DNA of 64,000 nt, taken from assembly GCF_003337555.1 (NCBI RefSeq), contig NZ_QPJK01000004.1, forward strand, positions 471,320 through 535,319. Reading direction: 5' to 3'. This DNA comes from Pseudorhodoferax soli. GTDB taxonomy: Bacteria > Pseudomonadota > Gammaproteobacteria > Burkholderiales > Burkholderiaceae_C. Below are positions 26,784 through 36,039 of this stretch, in pieces. Within the stretch, counting starts at the first letter, position 1. Each line of letters opens with the position of its first letter. Both the position numbers and the translations under genes were made by a program. The notes under the pieces are model-generated. The model worked only from the letters and a program-made list of their open reading frames with translations. It was not told the origin of the DNA and did no database searches.

Positions 26784-28448
26784 ATGACCACCACCATCTA
26801 CCGCGCCCGCAAGATCATCACGCTCGAAGCCGGCCAGCCCGAAGCCACGCACGTGGCCGTCCGCGATGGCCGCATCCTGGCCGTCGGCGACCTGGAGCGC
26901 TGCGCCGCCTGGGGGCCTTACCAGCTCGACGAACGCTTCGCCGACAAGGTGCTGCTGCCGGGCCTGGTCGAAGGCCATTGCCACCTCAAGGAAGGCAGCA
27001 TGTGGGAGTGGACGTACACCGGCTGGTTCGACCGGCGCGACCCGGCCGGCACCACATGGCCAGGGCTGCGTTCCATGGACGCCGTGGTCGCGCGCCTGTC
27101 CGAGATGGCCGCGCGCGCGGACGCCGAGGGCCGCCCGGCCGGCGAGCCGCTGATCGCCTGGGGCTTCGACCCGATCTACTTCGGCGGCGAGCGCATGACG
27201 GTCGAGCACCTGGACCGCGCCAGCGCCACGCGGCCGATCGTGGTCGCGCATGCCAACGGCCACCTCATGAACGTGAACACGGCCATGCTGCGCACTGCCG
27301 AGATCACGCGGGACAACGAGGTCGAGGGCGTGGTCAAGTTCGCCGCCGGCCATGCGCAGGCCGGCGAGCCCACGGGCGAGTTGCAGGAGCCGGCCGCCAT
27401 GTTCCTGGTGCTGCGCAAGGTCGGCAATGCCGGCCTGCTGGCACCGATGACCGAGGCCGGCGTGCGCTCCTTCGCGCGGCTGGCCTGCCGCCAGGGCGTG
27501 ACCACCGCCACCGACCTCGTCAACAAGCTGACCACGGACGACGTGCGCGTGCTGGAGAGCGCACTGGCCGACGACGCCGTCTCCATCCGCATCCTGCCGG
27601 CCTTCCAGGCCTTCCACGGCACGCACGCCGCGCAGGCCGGCGCCGAACACGTCAAGGCGCTGATGGCGCGCAACACCGACCGGCTGCGCTACGGCCTGGT
27701 CAAGATGATGCTGGACGGCTCGATCCAGGGCTTCTCGGCGCGGCTGCGCTGGCCCGGCCACTTCAACGGCGCGCCCAATGGCATCTGGGTCATGGCGCCC
27801 GCGCAGTACGAGGCCGATTTCGAGACCTACCACCGCGCCGGCCTGCTGGTGCATACCCACACCAACGGCGACGAGGCCAGCGAGGTCGCCATCGACGCCA
27901 TCGGCCGCGTGCTGGCGCGCGCGCCACGGCCCGACCACCGCCACACGCTGCAACACGGCCAGATGATCGACGCGCCGCTGTTCCGCCGCATGGCCGCGCT
28001 GGGCCTGGCCGCCAACCTGTTCGCCAACCACCTTTGGTACTGGGGCGACCAGCACTACGAGATGACCATGGGCCCGGACCGCGCCATGCGGCTGGATGCC
28101 TGCGCCAGCGCACTGGCGGCCGGCGTGCCGCTGGCGATCCACTCCGATGCGCCGGTCACGCCGTTGGCGCCGTTGTTCACGGCCTGGTGCGCGGTCAACC
28201 GCGTGACGCCCAAGGGCCGCGTGCTCGGCGAGGGCGAACGGTTGACGGTGCTGCAGGCCTTGCACGCGGTCACGCTGGGGCCGGCCTACACGCTGAGGCT
28301 GGACCACGAGATCGGCTCCATCGCCTGCGGCAAGCGTGCCGACTTTTGCGTGCTCGAAGACGATCCGCTCAGCGTCGATCCGATGGCGCTGAAGGACATC
28401 CGCGTCTGGGGCACGGTGCTGTCCGGCCGCGTGTTCCAGGCGGATTGA
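26784..28448 (+). CDS. YtcJ-type metal-dependent amidohydrolase
   Basis: 554-residue cytosolic hydrolase of the amidohydrolase superfamily (Amidohydro_3). Metal ligands are visible as HCH in GLVEGHCHLKEG, the probable bridging Lys in VKMMLDGSIQG, His in LLVHTHTNGDEA, His in HTLQHGQM, and Asp in AIHSDAPVTP. The N- and C-terminal beta-sandwich pieces (ARKIITLEAGQPEATHVAVRDG and GKRADFCVLEDDPL) are typical. The substrate is unknown. Its place behind a peptide-type ABC transporter suggests it hydrolyses the imported compound, and the next gene encodes a metal-chaperone-type GTPase that could load its metal. Confidence 0.88.
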   Translation: MTTTIYRARKIITLEAGQPEATHVAVRDGRILAVGDLERCAAWGPYQLDERFADKVLLPGLVEGHCHLKEGSMWEWTYTGWFDRRDPAGTTWPGLRSMDAVVARLSEMAARADAEGRPAGEPLIAWGFDPIYFGGERMTVEHLDRASATRPIVVAHANGHLMNVNTAMLRTAEITRDNEVEGVVKFAAGHAQAGEPTGELQEPAAMFLVLRKVGNAGLLAPMTEAGVRSFARLACRQGVTTATDLVNKLTTDDVRVLESALADDAVSIRILPAFQAFHGTHAAQAGAEHVKALMARNTDRLRYGLVKMMLDGSIQGFSARLRWPGHFNGAPNGIWVMAPAQYEADFETYHRAGLLVHTHTNGDEASEVAIDAIGRVLARAPRPDHRHTLQHGQMIDAPLFRRMAALGLAANLFANHLWYWGDQHYEMTMGPDRAMRLDACASALAAGVPLAIHSDAPVTPLAPLFTAWCAVNRVTPKGRVLGEGERLTVLQALHAVTLGPAYTLRLDHEIGSIACGKRADFCVLEDDPLSVDPMALKDIRVWGTVLSGRVFQAD

Positions 28449-28453
28449 GGCCC

Positions 28454-29413
28454 ATGGCCTGTGCGCCGCCGCGCCTGCCGCTGACCGTCATCGGCGGCTT
28501 CCTGGGCGCCGGCAAGACCACACTGCTGAACCACTGGCTGCGCCACGCCGACGGCCAGCGCCTGGCGGTGCTGGTGAACGACTTCGGCGCGCTGAATGTC
28601 GACGCTGCACTGATCGAACACAACAGCGGCGACACCCTCGCGCTGAGCAACGGCTGCGTCTGCTGCCAGATCGGCGACGACCTGTCGCGCGCGCTGATCG
28701 GCGTGCTGGAGCAGCGTGCGCGTTTCGACGCGGTGGTCATCGAGGCCAGCGGCGTTTCCGACCCCTGGCGCATCGCCCAGCTCGGCAAGGCCGATCCGGC
28801 GCTGGTGCTCGATGGCGTGGTGGTGCTGGTCGATGCCGACGCAGTGCTGGCACAGGCCGCCGACCGGCTGCTGACCGACACACTGGCGCGCCAGTTGGCG
28901 CAGGCCGACCTGGTGCTGCTGAACAAGGCGGACCTGGCCGATGCCGCGACGCTGCAGCGCGTGCATGCCTGGGTCGCCACGCACGCGCCGCGCGCCCGCC
29001 GCTGCGAGACCGTGCGCGCCGAAGCGCCGCTGGCGCTGCTGAGCGGCACCGCACTGCTGCGCGCGGCCGAGCCGCCAGCACCGCGCAGCGACGCGCGCTT
29101 GCACTTCCCGCAGGCGCGCCACGGCCAGCAGTTCGCAACCTGGTCGGCGCGGCCGCCGCACGGCCTGCCGCAGGAGCGGCTGGCGCAATGGCTCGCCGAG
29201 GTGCCGGCCGGTGTGCTGCGCATGAAGGGCATCGTGCGCACCGGGCCCGACGACTGGCACGCACTGCAGTTCGCCGGCCGCCACGCCAGCCTGCGGCCCG
29301 CTGCGGCGCCCGATGGCGGCGCGATGCTGGTCGCGATCGGGCTTGCAGGGCAGTTGCCGGTGGCGGCGCTGGAGGCGTTGGTGCACGAAACCGGCGGCAC
29401 GATGCCGGCTTGA
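28454..29413 (+). CDS. COG0523/CobW-family metal-chaperone GTPase
   Basis: 319-residue G3E-class GTPase. P-loop GGFLGAGKTTLL (about 14-25), metal-binding CxCC motif in NGCVCCQIGDDL, switch region VVIEASGVSDP, and specificity motif NKADL. A CobW C-terminal domain follows. Members deliver zinc or other metals to client enzymes. It starts 5 bp after the amidohydrolase gene, and that metal-dependent enzyme is the obvious client candidate. The cobalamin connection of CobW itself has no support here. Confidence 0.88.
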   Translation: MACAPPRLPLTVIGGFLGAGKTTLLNHWLRHADGQRLAVLVNDFGALNVDAALIEHNSGDTLALSNGCVCCQIGDDLSRALIGVLEQRARFDAVVIEASGVSDPWRIAQLGKADPALVLDGVVVLVDADAVLAQAADRLLTDTLARQLAQADLVLLNKADLADAATLQRVHAWVATHAPRARRCETVRAEAPLALLSGTALLRAAEPPAPRSDARLHFPQARHGQQFATWSARPPHGLPQERLAQWLAEVPAGVLRMKGIVRTGPDDWHALQFAGRHASLRPAAAPDGGAMLVAIGLAGQLPVAALEALVHETGGTMPA

Positions 29414-29485
29414 CCGTGCCTGTGGCACAGGCATAGCATCGCGCACCCCTTGCAGGGGGACAAGACCCACAACAGGAGACAAGCG

Positions 29486-30763
29486 ATGAATCGAATGATC
29501 TTGGGGGTGCTCCCTTGCGTGCTCGCGGCCTGCGGCACGCCTTCCACCATGACGACAGCCACACCGCAGGGGGCCGTGCCCATGCTGTCGCACCAGGCGG
29601 TGCTGACCAAACTCGACAGCCCATGGGACATGGCCTTCCTGCCCAACGGCACCATGTTCTTCACCGAGAAATGCCTCGGCCTCTCGGTGCGGCAGACCAA
29701 CGGCACGGTCGTCAAGCTGCTCGGCATGAAGGATGCGAAGGGCTATGCCGCCAGCGCAGGCGATCTGTTCTGCGAAGGCCAGGCCGGCATGATGGGGGTG
29801 GCCGTCGATCCGAACTTCGCCAGCAACCGCTACCTCTACGTCATGTCGACCTCGAGCATGACGGCGCCCGGCACCAACCGCGTGATGCGGTTCAAGGTCA
29901 ACGAAGGTGCCACTGCCGTGTCCGAGCGCGTCGACATCGTCGCCGACATTCCGTACAAGCCGCGCGCCAGCGACCACCCGTTCGGCGGCCCCGGCGCGCA
30001 CAACGGCGGGCGCATCCGCTTCAGCCCGGGCGACGGCTACCTGTACGTGACCACCGGCGACACGCACAACGGCGAGGTGCCGCAGAGCCCGACCCGTGTC
30101 GGCGGCAAGGTGCTGCGCATCGACCGCGACGGCAAGGCCGCTCCGGGCAACGGCGCGCCGGCCGGCTTCGACCCGCGCATCTACACCTACGGCCACCGCA
30201 ATCCGCAGGGCATCGCCTTCCGGCCAGGCACCAACCAGCCCTACACCGCCGAGAACGGCCCCTGGCACTCCGACGAGGTGACGGCCCTGGTGCCGGGCGG
30301 CAACGCCGGCTGGGACCCGCGCCCCAACATGGCCGGCCGCGGCCCCTGCCCCGACAACTACTGTGGCTACAGCCCCAACCAGATGGGCGCGGTGGACCCC
30401 AAGGTGCGCTCGGTCTTCATGCCGATGACGGACAGCAAGACCTACCCGAACGCGATGAAGCCGGCCTGGAACAACGACGGGCTGTCGCAGGGCATGTCCT
30501 CCGGCACCTTCCTGTCGGGCCCGCAATGGAAGGGCTGGGACGGCCGCATGGTCATCAGCCTGACCGGCATCGGCATCCACGGCACGCCGGTGGGCAACCG
30601 GCTGGACGTGCTGGCCATCGCGGCCGATGGCCTGTCGGCCACGCGCACCACGGTCACGCTGCCCATGCCGGCCGGGCGCTTCCGCTCGCTGGTGCAGGGA
30701 CCCGACGGCAACCTGTACGTGGCCACGGACGAGGGCGCGATCGCGCGCCTGACGCCGGGCTGA
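29486..30763 (+). CDS. PQQ-type soluble sugar dehydrogenase, lipoprotein
   Basis: 425-residue exported protein of the glucose/sorbosone dehydrogenase (GSDH) beta-propeller family. The lipobox LAAC (Cys16, in VLPCVLAACG) predicts a membrane-anchored lipoprotein. Family motifs include SPWDMAFLPNGTMFFTEK, GAHNGGRIRFSPGDGYLYVTTGD and YGHRNPQGIAF. PQQ binding is inferred from family. A cytochrome c gene begins 9 bp downstream and may accept the electrons. A clear AGGAG lies 8 nt before ATG 29486. The substrate is unknown. Confidence 0.86.
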   Translation: MNRMILGVLPCVLAACGTPSTMTTATPQGAVPMLSHQAVLTKLDSPWDMAFLPNGTMFFTEKCLGLSVRQTNGTVVKLLGMKDAKGYAASAGDLFCEGQAGMMGVAVDPNFASNRYLYVMSTSSMTAPGTNRVMRFKVNEGATAVSERVDIVADIPYKPRASDHPFGGPGAHNGGRIRFSPGDGYLYVTTGDTHNGEVPQSPTRVGGKVLRIDRDGKAAPGNGAPAGFDPRIYTYGHRNPQGIAFRPGTNQPYTAENGPWHSDEVTALVPGGNAGWDPRPNMAGRGPCPDNYCGYSPNQMGAVDPKVRSVFMPMTDSKTYPNAMKPAWNNDGLSQGMSSGTFLSGPQWKGWDGRMVISLTGIGIHGTPVGNRLDVLAIAADGLSATRTTVTLPMPAGRFRSLVQGPDGNLYVATDEGAIARLTPG

Positions 30764-30771
30764 GGCGGGCC

Positions 30772-31086
30772 ATGCGGACAGCCGTGCTGCTCTGCGTCGC
30801 GGGTGTGCTCGGCGCGGCCGCGCCGGCCGTACTTGCCCAAGACGACGAGATGTACAAGAGCAAGAACTGCTTTGCCTGTCACCGCGTCGACCGCAACCAC
30901 CTGGGTCCCGCGTTCAAGGCCGTCGGGGCCAAGTACGCTGACGAGGCCGGGGCCGATGCCAAGCTGGCGCAGAAGATCCGCGAGGGCAGCGGCGGCGTCT
31001 GGGGCACGACGCCGATGCCGCCGCAGGCCCAGGTCACCGAAGCCGAGGCCCTGACGCTGGCGCGCTGGATCCTGTCGCTCAAGTGA
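30772..31086 (+). CDS. Class I cytochrome c (c551-like)
   Basis: 104-residue periplasmic cytochrome with a signal peptide (about 1-22, ending in PAVLAQ), a single CFACH heme-binding motif, and the probable axial Met in TTPMPPQ. Length and spacing match c551/c5-type electron carriers. It is co-encoded with the PQQ-type dehydrogenase, its likely electron donor. Its last 8 bp overlap the end of the convergent D-aminoacylase gene. Confidence 0.9.
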   Translation: MRTAVLLCVAGVLGAAAPAVLAQDDEMYKSKNCFACHRVDRNHLGPAFKAVGAKYADEAGADAKLAQKIREGSGGVWGTTPMPPQAQVTEAEALTLARWILSLK

Positions 31087-32803
31087 GCCGCTGCGGCCCG
31101 CGCAGCAGCCGGCCGGGCAGCGCGCCGGTGCGCTGGCCGTTCTCCATGATGGCCTCGCCGGCCTTGAAGGTGGCGCGGTAGCCCTCGGCCGTCTGCACCA
31201 GGCGGCGCCCGCCGGCCGGCAGGTCGAAGGCCACGTAGGGCGGCGGAATGCGCAGGCGCGCGAAGTCGATGATGTTCACATCGGCCAGGTAGCCCGGCTG
31301 CAGCAGGCCGCGGTCGTGCAGGCCGTAGATGGCGGCGGTGCCCTGGGTCTGGCGCTGCACCATGAGTTCCAGCGGCAGCGTGGGCCCGCGCGTGCGGTCG
31401 CGCGCCCAGTGCGTGAGCATGTAGGTGGGCATGCTCACGTCGCAGATGTAGCCGCAGTGCGCGCCGCCATCGGCCAGGCTCATCATCGTGCGCGGGTGCT
31501 GCAGCTGGGTGTGCAGCTGGCTGAGGTCGTTGTAGGCGTAGTTGAAGCTCGGGAAGTAGACGATGCCCTTGCCGTCCAGCGCCATCAGCATGTCGTAGGC
31601 CACCTCCAGCGGCGAGCGGCCTTCGCGCTGCGCGATGGAGGCGATGCTGTTCTCCTGCGCCGGCTCGTAATCGGGCTCCGCGCCCAGCGCATACATCTTG
31701 TGGAAGCTCTGCGTGAGGTAGGCCAGGCGCGAGTCGTGCTCCATGGCCTGGCGCATGGCGGCGGCGTCGGTCAGTTGGGCGCGCACCGCGGGGTCGCGCA
31801 GGCGCGCCAACTTCTCATCCCACGGCAGCGGCGCCAGCTGCTGCCACAGCGGGTGCGCCATGAAGGGGTGGGTGGACCCCAGCCATGCCATCAGGATGCC
31901 GGCCGGCCGGCCCGCCACGGCGCCGTAGAGCGGGATGTCTTCCTGCTGCGCGGCGTCCAGCGCGGCCAGCAGGCGCTTCCAGGTGTCGGGCGTCTGGTCG
32001 GTCTGCACCAGCGCGAAGGCCACGGGCAGGCGGTTGCGCCGCGCCACCTCGGCCAGCCAGGGCACCTCGGTCTCCATCTGGCTGTGGTTGGACGTCATCT
32101 GGAACACGCCGTGGCCCACCTCGCCCATGGCGCGTGCGATGCCGAGGATCTCGTCGGGCGAGGCGAAGGTGCCGGGCGGGTACTTGCGCTGCTGGTACTT
32201 GTGGATCAGCGTGCGCGTGGTCGAGAAGCCCAGCGCACCGGCCGTCAGGGCCTCGCGCACCAGCTGCACCATCTGTGCGATGTCTGCGGGCGTGGCCTCG
32301 TCGTGCGTGATGCCGCGCTCGCCCATCACATAGGTGCGCAGCGCGGAGTGCGGGATCTGCGCGCCGACATCGAGCGCGCGCGGCTTGCGCGCCAAGGCGT
32401 CCAGGTACTCGGGGAAGCTCTCCCACTCCCACTGGATGCCTTCCTCCAGCACGGTGCCGGGGATGTCTTCCACGCCCTCCATCACGCTGATGAGCCAGTC
32501 GTGCTTGTCGGGCCGCACCGGCGCGAAGCCCACGCCGCAGTTGCCCATGACCACGCTGGTCACGCCGTGGTCGGTGGACGGGCTCAGGTACGGATCCCAG
32601 GTGACCTGGCCGTCGTAGTGGGTGTGCACGTCGACCCAACCCGGCGTGACGATGGCGCCCGTGGCATCGACCTCGCGCCTGCCGGCGCCCAGCTTGCCGC
32701 CGACTTCGGCGATGCGGCCCCCGGTGATGCCGACATCGCCGGTGAAGCGCGGCGCGCCGCTGCCGTCGACGATGGTGCCGCCGCGGATGACGGTATCGAA
32801 CAT
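31079..32803 (-). CDS. N-acyl-D-amino-acid deacylase family amidohydrolase
   Basis: 574-residue enzyme of the D-aminoacylase branch of the amidohydrolase superfamily, which hydrolyses N-acyl-D-amino acids and relatives. It opens with [19 protein letters not shown], has the HxH motif in [14 protein letters not shown], the [11 protein letters not shown] segment typical of this branch, [12 protein letters not shown], and the late Asp in [14 protein letters not shown]. Start ATG 32803 is favoured. The Bug receptor gene ends 14 bp upstream, so both form an operon, probably for uptake and hydrolysis of one carboxylate, under the divergent LacI regulator. Confidence 0.87.
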   Translation of the reverse strand: MFDTVIRGGTIVDGSGAPRFTGDVGITGGRIAEVGGKLGAGRREVDATGAIVTPGWVDVHTHYDGQVTWDPYLSPSTDHGVTSVVMGNCGVGFAPVRPDKHDWLISVMEGVEDIPGTVLEEGIQWEWESFPEYLDALARKPRALDVGAQIPHSALRTYVMGERGITHDEATPADIAQMVQLVREALTAGALGFSTTRTLIHKYQQRKYPPGTFASPDEILGIARAMGEVGHGVFQMTSNHSQMETEVPWLAEVARRNRLPVAFALVQTDQTPDTWKRLLAALDAAQQEDIPLYGAVAGRPAGILMAWLGSTHPFMAHPLWQQLAPLPWDEKLARLRDPAVRAQLTDAAAMRQAMEHDSRLAYLTQSFHKMYALGAEPDYEPAQENSIASIAQREGRSPLEVAYDMLMALDGKGIVYFPSFNYAYNDLSQLHTQLQHPRTMMSLADGGAHCGYICDVSMPTYMLTHWARDRTRGPTLPLELMVQRQTQGTAAIYGLHDRGLLQPGYLADVNIIDFARLRIPPPYVAFDLPAGGRRLVQTAEGYRATFKAGEAIMENGQRTGALPGRLLRGPQRLT

Positions 32804-32817
32804 GGTGGTCTTCCTTC

Positions 32818-33815
32818 TCAATCCAGTTTGATCTTGGCAGCGCGGATCACTTCGCCCCAGCGCTCGGTGTCGCGCTGCACGATGGCCGCGAAATCGGCGC
32901 CGGACGCGCCGGAGGGCTCGTTGCCCTGGGCCTCGATGAGCCTGAGCATCTCGGGGCTGCGCACGATCTTGGCGAGGATGGCCGAGATCTTCTGCGCCGT
33001 GGCCGGCGCCATGTGGCCGGGGCCGAAGATGCCCTGCCAGCCCACGATGTCCAGGCCCTGAACGCCCTGCTCGACCATGGTGGGCACATCGGGCAGCGCC
33101 GACACGCGTGTCGGCTCGCCGCGCCCAGGCCCTTGGCCTTGCCCGACTTGATGGCCTGTACCGCGGTGGCCGTGCCGTCGAAGTACAGCTGCACGTCGCC
33201 GGCCATCAGCGCCTGCGAGGCGTCGGCGGTGCCCTTGTAGGGCACGTGGACCATGTCGATGCCGGCGCGCATCTTGAGCAGTTCACCGTTCAGGTGCGAG
33301 GTCGAGCCCAGCGCGAACGAGGCGAAGTTGAGCTTGCCCGGATTGGCCTTGGCATAGGCCACCAGTTCGCGCACCGAGTTGTACGGCGCGTTGATGGGCG
33401 CGGTCAGCACGGTGGCCGACTTCATCACCTGCGTGAGCGGCGTGAAGTCCTTGACCGGGTCGTAGGGCAGCTTGCTGTACAGGTGCGGGTTCTGCGTGTG
33501 CGTGACGACGATGGTGTAGAGCAGCGTGTGGCCGTCGGCCGGAGCGCGTGCCACCTCGGAAGCACCGATGAACGTGCCGGCGCCCGGCTTGTTGTCGACC
33601 ACCACAGGCTGGCCGCCCAGCTCCTCGCTGAACATGCGCGCGATCAGCCGTGCCGTGTTGTCCGACCCGGCGCCGGCCGAGAACGGCACGACGATGCGGA
33701 TGGGCTTGCCGGGGATCGGGAAGCCGGTCTGGGCGTGGGCCGGCAGCCATGGGGCAGCGCCGAGCAGGCCAGCCAGCGGCAGGGCCAGCAGGCCACGGCG
33801 GGAAAAGGTGCGCAT
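32818..33815 (-). pseudogene. Bug/TctC-type periplasmic receptor, interrupted by a frameshift
   Basis: Extracytoplasmic solute receptor of the tripartite tricarboxylate (Bug) family. From ATG 33815: signal peptide with FSRRGLLALPLAGLLGA, then FPIPGKPIRIVVPFSAGAGSDNTAR and HVPYKGTADASQALMAGDVQ. After GKAKGLGA, near 33115-33128, the frame is lost and the family continuation RVSALPDVPTMVEQGVQGLD is found one frame over, running to the stop at 32818. One added base restores 332 residues, the normal length. It is either a decayed gene or an assembly indel, as in the TRAP permease at 4832. No TctA or TctB membrane genes are nearby. Confidence 0.85.
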
Positions 33816-33864
33816 GGGGTCGTCTCCTCTGTAGGCCCGCGCGGGAGTGGCGCGGGAAGCCGCT

Positions 33865-33880
33865 ATGCAAGCGCTTGCAT
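33865..33880. promoter_or_regulatory. LacI-type operator, perfect 16-bp palindrome
   Basis: ATGCAAGCGCTTGCAT is a perfect palindrome with the central CG-flanked core usual for LacI-family operators. It lies in the 219-bp gap between the Bug receptor gene and the divergent lacI-type gene, 50 bp upstream of the Bug start. A half-site GCTTGCA recurs at about 33987-33993, closer to the regulator's own start. Confidence 0.7.
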
Positions 33881-34034
33881 CCATTGTTGTCGACGCTGTT
33901 TTTGAGCCGCATCCGGGAATTCACCAATCGATGTGACCGATGGATCAAGATCTTCACAGCGCAACGCGTGCCGGCGGTGCACACGCTTGCAGGCCCTTCG
34001 CGTGAGGCAGGCGGGATGCGCGACACTGGCGTCC

Positions 34035-35084
34035 ATGCCCCTGCCCTCCTCCTCCGCGGCCGTGCCAGGTACACCGCCCAGGTCCGCGTCGCTGGCCGAT
34101 GTAGCCGCCCTGGCCGGCGTGTCGGCCGGCACGGTGTCGCGCGCACTGTCGCGCCCGGACATGCTCAGCGAAGCCACGCGCACGCGTGTGCTGGCCGCCG
34201 CTGAACGCCTGGGCTATGTGGCCAACGGCGCGGCGCGGGCGCTGGCGATGCGCCGCACCTTCACGGTGGGCGCGATCGTGCCGCGCTTCGGCCGCTCCTC
34301 CTTTCCCACCATGGTGCAGGCGCTGGAGGCAACGCTGGCCGCAGCGGGCTACACCTTGCTGCTGTCGGCGCCCGAGCGTGAGCGCGGCCACGATCCGGCC
34401 CTGCTGCGCGCGCTGCTGGAGCGTGGCGTCGACGCCGTGGCCCTGCTCGGCGCCGACCAGCCGCCCGCCATGTTCGCGGCGCTGGCCGCGCACCGGCGCC
34501 CCTTCGTCCTGCTGTGGGCCGAGCACAGCGCCGAGGGCCCCTGCGTGGGCTTCGACGAGGCCGATGCCGGCGCGCAGCTCATCGCGCACCTGGCGGGGCT
34601 GGGCCACCGCAGCATCGGCATACTGAGCGGCAGCACCGTGGACAACGAGCGCGCGCAGCGTCGCCTGCGCGGCCTGACGGCGGCCATCGCGCGGCATGGC
34701 CTGCAGCTGCACCCCGCGGCCGTGGTCGAGACGGAGACCGGCTTCGCGCAGGGCTTCGCGGCCATGCAGGCCCTGCGCGCACGGCGCACGCCGGTGACGG
34801 CCGTGGTCTGCGCCAACGACTACCTGGCAGCCGGTGCGCTGTCGGCGCTGGACCAGGCCGGCGTGGCCGTGCCGGCGCAGATGTCGGTGGCCAGCTTCAA
34901 CGACAACGATTTCTCCGCCTTCCTGCACCCGCCGCTCACCACGGTGCGCCTGCCGATCCAGGAGATCGGCGAGCAGGCCGGCCGGCTGCTGCTGGCCAGC
35001 CTGCGCGGTGATGCGCCGCCTGGCAATCCGTTGCTGCCGGTCACGCTGGTGGTGCGGGCAAGCACGGGGCCCGCGCCGGGCTGA
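34035..35084 (+). CDS. LacI-family transcriptional regulator
   Basis: 349-residue regulator with an N-terminal LacI helix-turn-helix (ASLADVAALAGVSAGTVSRALSRP, about 19-40, then hinge-helix NGAARALAMRR) and a periplasmic-binding-protein-like effector domain (TFTVGAIVPRFGRSSFPTMVQALE onward). Divergent from the Bug receptor/D-aminoacylase pair with a perfect LacI-type palindrome between, so it probably represses that operon until the substrate is present. ATG 34035 gives the normal N-terminus. Confidence 0.9.
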   Translation: MPLPSSSAAVPGTPPRSASLADVAALAGVSAGTVSRALSRPDMLSEATRTRVLAAAERLGYVANGAARALAMRRTFTVGAIVPRFGRSSFPTMVQALEATLAAAGYTLLLSAPERERGHDPALLRALLERGVDAVALLGADQPPAMFAALAAHRRPFVLLWAEHSAEGPCVGFDEADAGAQLIAHLAGLGHRSIGILSGSTVDNERAQRRLRGLTAAIARHGLQLHPAAVVETETGFAQGFAAMQALRARRTPVTAVVCANDYLAAGALSALDQAGVAVPAQMSVASFNDNDFSAFLHPPLTTVRLPIQEIGEQAGRLLLASLRGDAPPGNPLLPVTLVVRASTGPAPG

Positions 35085-35127
35085 GGCCGCTCAGAGTGCT
35101 ACGAGGCAGCGCGGGTCTCGCGTGCGC

Positions 35128-36039
35128 TCAGGCGGGCAGCAGGCCGTGGCGGCGCAGGAAGGCCAGCAGGCTGGCCTGCACCGTGGTCGTCGCGCCGTCC
35201 TCGCGCTGCGCGAGCGCGTCGGCGGGATAGAAGTGCCCGGCACCCGGCACCAGCACCCGCTCGCACACAACGCCCTGCGCGCGAAAGCCCTGCGCCATCG
35301 CCGGGGTGTGCGCCGCGATGTAGTCCAGGTCGTGTTCGGCGCTGACCAGCAGCACGGCCGGGGCAGGCACGCCACGGCGCGCGGCCAGGTGGCGGAGCTG
35401 GTCGTGGGCATCCATGTAGCCCGACAGCGCGACCACCGCCGCGGCCGGCACGCCCTCGGCGAAGGCCGCGTTCAGCGCCGTGCGCGCACCGGCCGAGAAG
35501 CCGCCCAGCACCAGCCGCCGCGGATCGATGTTCCAGTCGCTGGCCTGCGCCAGCACGTGGCGCGCGGCCATGGCCATGTCGTCGCTGGCCGCCTCGATGC
35601 CGCGCCACAGCATGGCATCGGTGGCCGGTGGCAGGCCCAGCAGTTCGCGCACCACGTCCACGCGCGAGCGCGGGATGCTGGCCGGCTCTGCCACCGCGCA
35701 GGTGCTGCCCGGGTCCGGGTCTTCCTGCACCAGCCGGTAGTCGATGGAACAGGCCACCATGCCTTGGCCGGCCAGCAGGCGGCAGTAGTCGGCCACCGAG
35801 GTGTTGCGCGCCTCGGGCGTCTCGAACGCGTCGTCTTCCTTGCTGCCGCGGTGGAAGGCGCCGCCGAACGCCAGCACGGCTACGGGGCGCGGGGCGCCAC
35901 CGCCGTCGTCGGCGGGCGCGTAGCGGTCGAGCCGCAGCGCGCGCAGCCGGCCAGGCCGGCCGTCGGCGCAGTCCACGCGCGCATGGCCGTAGACGATGTC
36001 GCGCGTCACCTGCACGCGTGCTTGCAGGACGGCGCTCAT
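35128..36039 (-). CDS. Alpha/beta hydrolase
   Basis: 303-residue hydrolase. The nucleophile elbow is GFSAG (VLGGFSAGARTALNAAF), an oxyanion-type segment lies in AVLAFGGAFHRGS, and candidate acid and His are in SAEHDLDYIAAH and GAGHFYPAD. It resembles esterase/dienelactone-hydrolase-like proteins with an N-terminal extension. The start overlaps the stop of the upstream Bug receptor gene by 4 bp, so the two are coupled: probable uptake and hydrolysis of an ester or lactone. The substrate is unknown. Confidence 0.82.
   Translation of the reverse strand: MSAVLQARVQVTRDIVYGHARVDCADGRPGRLRALRLDRYAPADDGGGAPRPVAVLAFGGAFHRGSKEDDAFETPEARNTSVADYCRLLAGQGMVACSIDYRLVQEDPDPGSTCAVAEPASIPRSRVDVVRELLGLPPATDAMLWRGIEAASDDMAMAARHVLAQASDWNIDPRRLVLGGFSAGARTALNAAFAEGVPAAAVVALSGYMDAHDQLRHLAARRGVPAPAVLLVSAEHDLDYIAAHTPAMAQGFRAQGVVCERVLVPGAGHFYPADALAQREDGATTTVQASLLAFLRRHGLLPA

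Noticed and set aside
28454-29413. Cobalamin biosynthesis gene cobW
   Set aside because: No cobalamin genes are nearby; COG0523 proteins with CxCC are mostly metal chaperones of other kinds.
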